A stretch of 64,000 nt of DNA from Pseudomonas farsensis (GTDB taxonomy: Bacteria > Pseudomonadota > Gammaproteobacteria > Pseudomonadales > Pseudomonadaceae): contig NZ_JABWRF020000003.1 of NCBI RefSeq assembly GCF_014268805.2, positions 524,501 through 588,500 of the forward strand, in the 5' to 3' direction. Below, in pieces: positions 61,176 to 64,000 of this stretch. Under the pieces are notes generated by a model that worked only from the letters and a program-made list of their open reading frames with translations, made no database searches and had not been told where the DNA came from. A program made the position numbers and the translations under genes. The stretch's first letter is position 1; each line of letters begins with the position of its first letter.

Positions 61176-61958
61176 ATGTGCGAACTGCTGGGCATGAGTG
61201 CCAACGTCCCCACCGATATCGTCTTCAGCTTCACCGGCCTGATGCAGCGCGGCGGCCGCACCGGGCCGCACCGAGACGGCTGGGGCATCGGCTTCTACGA
61301 AGGGCGCGGCCTGCGGCTGTTCCAGGACCCGGCTGCCAGCAGCGAGTCGGAGGTGGCCAACCTGGTGCAGCGCTACCCGATCAAAAGCGAAGTCGTCATT
61401 GGCCATATCCGCCAGGCCAACGTCGGCCGCGTGTGCCTGTCCAACACCCACCCGTTCGTGCGCGAACTGTGGGGCCGCAACTGGTGCTTTGCGCACAACG
61501 GCCAGCTCGGCGACTTCAGTGGCCTGCGCACCTTCTACCGGCCGGTGGGCGACACCGACAGCGAAGCGGCATTCTGCGACCTGCTCAACCGTATCCGCGA
61601 GGCCTTTCCGGAGCCTGTTGAAATCGAGCAGTTGCTACCGGTGCTGGTCGAGGCCTGCAGCGAGTACCGCAGCAAAGGCGTATTCAACTGCCTGCTCAGC
61701 GACGGTGACTGGCTGTTCTGCTTCTGCTCGACAAAACTTGTGCACATTACCCGGCGCGCCCCGTTTGGCGCTGCACGCTTGAAAGATGTCGACCTGATCG
61801 TCGATTTTCACACGCAAACCACCCCCAACGACGTGGTCACGGTGATCGCCACCGAGGCCTTGACCGAAAACGAGACCTGGAACCGCTACGAGCCGGGTCA
61901 ATGGGCCCTGTGGCGGCACGGCGAGTGCACCGCCCACGGGCAAAGCCAAGGACGCTGA
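61176..61958 (+). CDS. Class II glutamine amidotransferase (YafJ family)
   Basis: 260 aa from ATG 61176 after CAGGAG. Cys2 is the N-terminal nucleophile (MCELLGMSA), followed by GRTGPHRDGWGIGFYE, HIRQANVGRVCLSNTHPF and FAHNGQLGDF, all family signatures. It is a stand-alone amidotransferase domain; the natural partner or substrate is not known. Followed without spacing by a DUF2937 gene. Confidence 0.9.
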   Translation: MCELLGMSANVPTDIVFSFTGLMQRGGRTGPHRDGWGIGFYEGRGLRLFQDPAASSESEVANLVQRYPIKSEVVIGHIRQANVGRVCLSNTHPFVRELWGRNWCFAHNGQLGDFSGLRTFYRPVGDTDSEAAFCDLLNRIREAFPEPVEIEQLLPVLVEACSEYRSKGVFNCLLSDGDWLFCFCSTKLVHITRRAPFGAARLKDVDLIVDFHTQTTPNDVVTVIATEALTENETWNRYEPGQWALWRHGECTAHGQSQGR

Positions 61959-62480
61959 ATGTTCAGAAGTTACCTGCGGTTGCTGTTGTTCACCTTCGGC
62001 CTGCTGGCCGGTATTCAGGTGCCTGGGCTGGTCAACGACTACAGCCAGCGGGTCGAGGCGCACCTGCTTGAATCGCGCCAGGCCCTGGATGGCTTCCGGC
62101 AGACGGCCCAGCGCTTCTTCGGCGGCGACCTGCAGGCGCTGGTGCGCCATTACCGCAGCAGCGATGACCCGGTGTTCAACAGCGATGCCAACAGCATCGA
62201 CAGCCTGCTGATCCGCAACCAACTGCTGGAGAACGAATGGCAAGCACTGCAGGGCTCGTGGGTTAGCCGCACCTGGCATGTGCTGGTGCAACCGGAGCCT
62301 GCGCTGCGCGAAGAGACGCTCAAGGGTTACAGCTACCAGATTCTGCTGGTGCCCGAGGCCATTGGTTGGGGCATCGGCGCGGGCTTTGTGCTGGCGTTCG
62401 TGGTCGAGAGCCTGTTGCTGGTGGTTGGCTGGGTGGTGCTGGGCGGGCGGCGCAAGGCTGTGAAAGAGAGCTGGCGCTAA
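61959..62480 (+). CDS. DUF2937 family membrane protein
   Basis: 173 aa. N-terminal membrane helix (LRLLLFTFGLLAGIQVPGL), a helical middle (VEAHLLESRQALDGFRQTA), and a C-terminal helix (GWGIGAGFVLAFVVESLLLV). Its ATG directly follows the TGA of the amidotransferase gene. Function unknown. Confidence 0.8.
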   Translation: MFRSYLRLLLFTFGLLAGIQVPGLVNDYSQRVEAHLLESRQALDGFRQTAQRFFGGDLQALVRHYRSSDDPVFNSDANSIDSLLIRNQLLENEWQALQGSWVSRTWHVLVQPEPALREETLKGYSYQILLVPEAIGWGIGAGFVLAFVVESLLLVVGWVVLGGRRKAVKESWR

Positions 62481-62481
62481 A

Positions 62482-62515
62482 CCCATTACCTGGAATTTTT
62501 GTCAGTGGACCGGCA
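62482..62515. promoter_or_regulatory. Leader block shared by the two RHS-tip genes, copy 1
   Basis: CCCATTACCTGGAATTTTTG then TCAGTGG: 82 nt upstream of the first RHS tip. A similar block, CCCGTTACCTGATAAGTTTG then CCAGTTGG, starts at 63721, 155 nt before the second RHS tip. Confidence 0.45.
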
Positions 62516-62563
62516 AAGTTCAGCCTTCTATGCTGGCAGCTCTAACAGCTGCCAGGTACGAAT

Positions 62564-63331
62564 GTGATGGATGCCTCTCCAAACACTCGGAAAAAACCGC
62601 GTGTTCGCTCGTACTCAGCCTACGGGTATGCAGCAGCCATAAATGAGTCAGTATTTCTAGGGTTTACCGGGCAGCTTCTTGATCCCATTAGCGGATGTTA
62701 TCTGCTGGGTCTTGGCCATCGAGCATATAGCCCGATATTGATGCGGTTCCAAAGTCCGGATCACTTGAGCCCCTTTAATGCCGGAGGTATCAACTGTTAT
62801 GTCTACTGTCTTGGCGATCCGCTTAATCACGTCGATCCCAGCGGGCGTATTGGGAGGCCTGTGCAGTTACCCTACCGGGCTCGGCCAATTCCAAGCCAGC
62901 TAATGAGTCGTGAAATTAATGGTCCCGGTCCTTCGCTGTCTATTCGGCTGCTCCCTAATGAGCAAGTGAGGACCTACATAAATGCAACCTCAGCATCCCC
63001 ACGCCGGGGTCTACTCATGGATGCGACTGAAAATGCGTTGGCGTCCATAAGCCCTCCGCGAGATGCCGGTGTTTCAGTAGGGTTGCTAGCAGCGGATGCA
63101 CGCTTTCTTGAGGACAATGTTCATTCCCACAGCCGGCAAATAGCCCTTCACGAACAGTTTGGCAGAGCACAACTGGCAGAAGTCGCTATGAATAAAATGC
63201 AGCTTGCAATCACGTTGTTCCGTGGAATCGCAAGCGGGCGACGAAACTATTTGATGAAGCGGGGAGCGTTGCATCCAGCTGACCCGATGGTTGGTCAGAT
63301 CGAGCGTATGGTGCCACTCATTCGTGAGTGA
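62564..63331 (+). CDS. Orphan RHS-tip protein with variable C-terminus
   Basis: 255 aa. Residues about 20-95 are the RHS core-associated domain: YSAYGYAAAINESVFLGF, DPISGCYLLGLGHRAYSP, MRFQSPDHLSPFNAGGINC and LNHVDPSGR. After DPSG the C-terminal 160 residues are unlike known toxins to me. There is no signal, no full RHS repeat barrel, and no obvious immunity gene after it. GC is lower than the region. Such small RHS tips are common in P. putida strains; function unclear, possibly a detached toxin cassette. Confidence 0.8.
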   Translation: MMDASPNTRKKPRVRSYSAYGYAAAINESVFLGFTGQLLDPISGCYLLGLGHRAYSPILMRFQSPDHLSPFNAGGINCYVYCLGDPLNHVDPSGRIGRPVQLPYRARPIPSQLMSREINGPGPSLSIRLLPNEQVRTYINATSASPRRGLLMDATENALASISPPRDAGVSVGLLAADARFLEDNVHSHSRQIALHEQFGRAQLAEVAMNKMQLAITLFRGIASGRRNYLMKRGALHPADPMVGQIERMVPLIRE

Positions 63332-63353
63332 AGCGACCTTCATGCATTCGCTT

Positions 63354-63650
63354 CCCACAAATACTGCGCCAGCCCGTGATACAGATGTCTGGCTCAGATC
63401 CTGTGGGAGATCACCCAGCCCTTCCGGACTGCGCTGTCGCGCAGAGAACTGGGCACCGTGGGAGCGGGCTTGCCCCGCGATACCGGCTTAGCCGGTGCCA
63501 TCCATCGCGGTGGTTCGGCATTCCGAGCAAGCCCGCTTCGGCTGCATGGTTTTGTGCAAGCTTGTGGAGGCCTCATCGCAGGCTGGCGCCAGCTCCCACA
63601 AATACTGCGCCGGCCCGTAATAGCGATGCCTGGCTCAGACCCTGTGGGAG
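63354..63650. repeat. Direct repeat flanking REP elements
   Basis: CCCACAAATACTGCGCC at about 63354 and 63596 begin two copies that run through GGCTCAGA to CTGTGGGA, about 240 nt apart. The second copy continues into the REP unit at 63642-63674. Confidence 0.75.
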
Positions 63651-63674
63651 CTGGCGCCAGCCTGCGATGAGGCC
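63569..63674. repeat. REP inverted pair (GGCCTCATCGCAGGC type)
   Basis: Arms 63569-63600 and 63642-63674, same unit as at 41238/41524 and 57553/57626. Confidence 0.8.
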
Positions 63675-63875
63675 GGTACAGGCTTGCAGATAACTGACGT
63701 GCGGACTTGCTCGGCTGAATCCCGTTACCTGATAAGTTTGCCAGTTGGCAGACGTTCGCGCGCTAGTCACCATTAGCCAGGAAAACAGGCCTGGCCGCAG
63801 CGGCGCAGGCATGGCTTCATACCAACGGTCTCGCTTGATAGTTCGCATGGGGCTTACTGAAAACAGGGTCTATCA

Positions 63876-64000
63876 ATGCGCCTAGCTTACAGCCCATACG
63901 GCTTATCAGACTCCCCACCCGAGAACTATTGCCTGGCATTCAATGGCGAGCTTTGGCAAGCCGCGTTTCAGGGCTATCTGCTGGGTAATGGCAGAAGACC
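63876..64000 (+). CDS. RHS-tip gene, 3' end outside the window
   Basis: ATG 63876 opens a frame to the window edge: MRLAYSPYG then YCLAFNGELWQAAFQGYLLG and NGRR. This is the start of the RHS core domain, as in the gene at 62564. It is a second orphan tip of the same family directly downstream of the first; only about 41 codons are visible. Confidence 0.7.
   Translation, partial: MRLAYSPYGLSDSPPENYCLAFNGELWQAAFQGYLLGNGRR

Larger units (their letters stand above)
63332..63875. other. Intergenic region (544 nt) between the two RHS tips
   Basis: Holds REP copies at 63459-63480, 63569-63600 and 63642-63674, and a direct repeat of about 55 nt (63354-63410 and 63594-63650). Past 63700 comes the second copy of the RHS leader block. 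No gene seen. Confidence 0.6.

Overview
The window is a chromosomal piece of a high-GC gammaproteobacterium, almost certainly a Pseudomonas of the P. putida group. The evidence is a cob gene run of Pseudomonas type, a CrbS/MxtR-type transporter-histidine kinase beside rmuC, pobR-pobA with pcaIJ, two FecI-FecR-receptor sets, ycgL after rnd, many REP palindromes between genes, and small orphan RHS-tip genes. I cannot name the species from sequence alone. No rRNA, tRNA, CRISPR array or transposase was seen.

Layout. 1-7.8 kb: the late cobalamin pathway, nine genes on + (cobB, cut by the window edge, to cobS), nearly all joined by overlapping start/stop codons; they turn cobyrinic acid into adenosylcobalamin, with bluB making the lower ligand. 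7.9-12.4 kb: a secreted GH5 glycosidase, an MFS carrier with a coupled 39-aa membrane peptide, a secreted glutathione-peroxidase-like protein, a DUF2798 protein and a LysR regulator. 12.5-16.1 kb: a FadL-type outer-membrane channel, three small proteins upstream of it (two translationally coupled), and a 0.9-kb non-coding stretch with DnaA-box-like sites. 16.2-26.6 kb: rmuC, crbS, an MFS carrier, a TDT/SLAC1 channel, and a dehydratase / ornithine-cyclodeaminase-family pair with a YheO-type regulator.

26.9-30.2 kb is an accessory-looking insert: a 903-aa SF1 helicase fused to a PD-(D/E)XK nuclease, plus small unknown genes. 30.2-41.2 kb holds two iron-type cell-surface signalling sets in mirror orientation (receptor-fecR-fecI on -, fecI-fecR-receptor on +) around an Lrp/AsnC regulator, an LctP-family permease and a lipoprotein. 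41.6-48.6 kb is aromatic catabolism: pcaJ, pcaI and pobR on -, pobA on +, then a GntR regulator, an MFS carrier and a LigI-like amidohydrolase.

48.6-62.5 kb is mostly housekeeping: a YdcH protein, an EptA-type phosphoethanolamine transferase, RNase D, YcgL, a 2-hydroxyacid dehydrogenase, a nitroreductase, YcgN, an M61-like protein without its zinc motif, a TrmH-family methyltransferase, a YajD HNH protein, a lone cyclic-nucleotide-binding protein, an oligopeptidase, a YafJ-type amidotransferase and a DUF2937 protein. 62.5-64 kb holds two orphan RHS tips with similar leader DNA, separated by REP repeats and a direct repeat; the second runs off the window.

The best candidates for undescribed biology are the helicase-nuclease insert, the duplicated RHS tips, the perfect palindrome between the small-gene cluster and fadL, and the dehydratase/reductase/YheO module.
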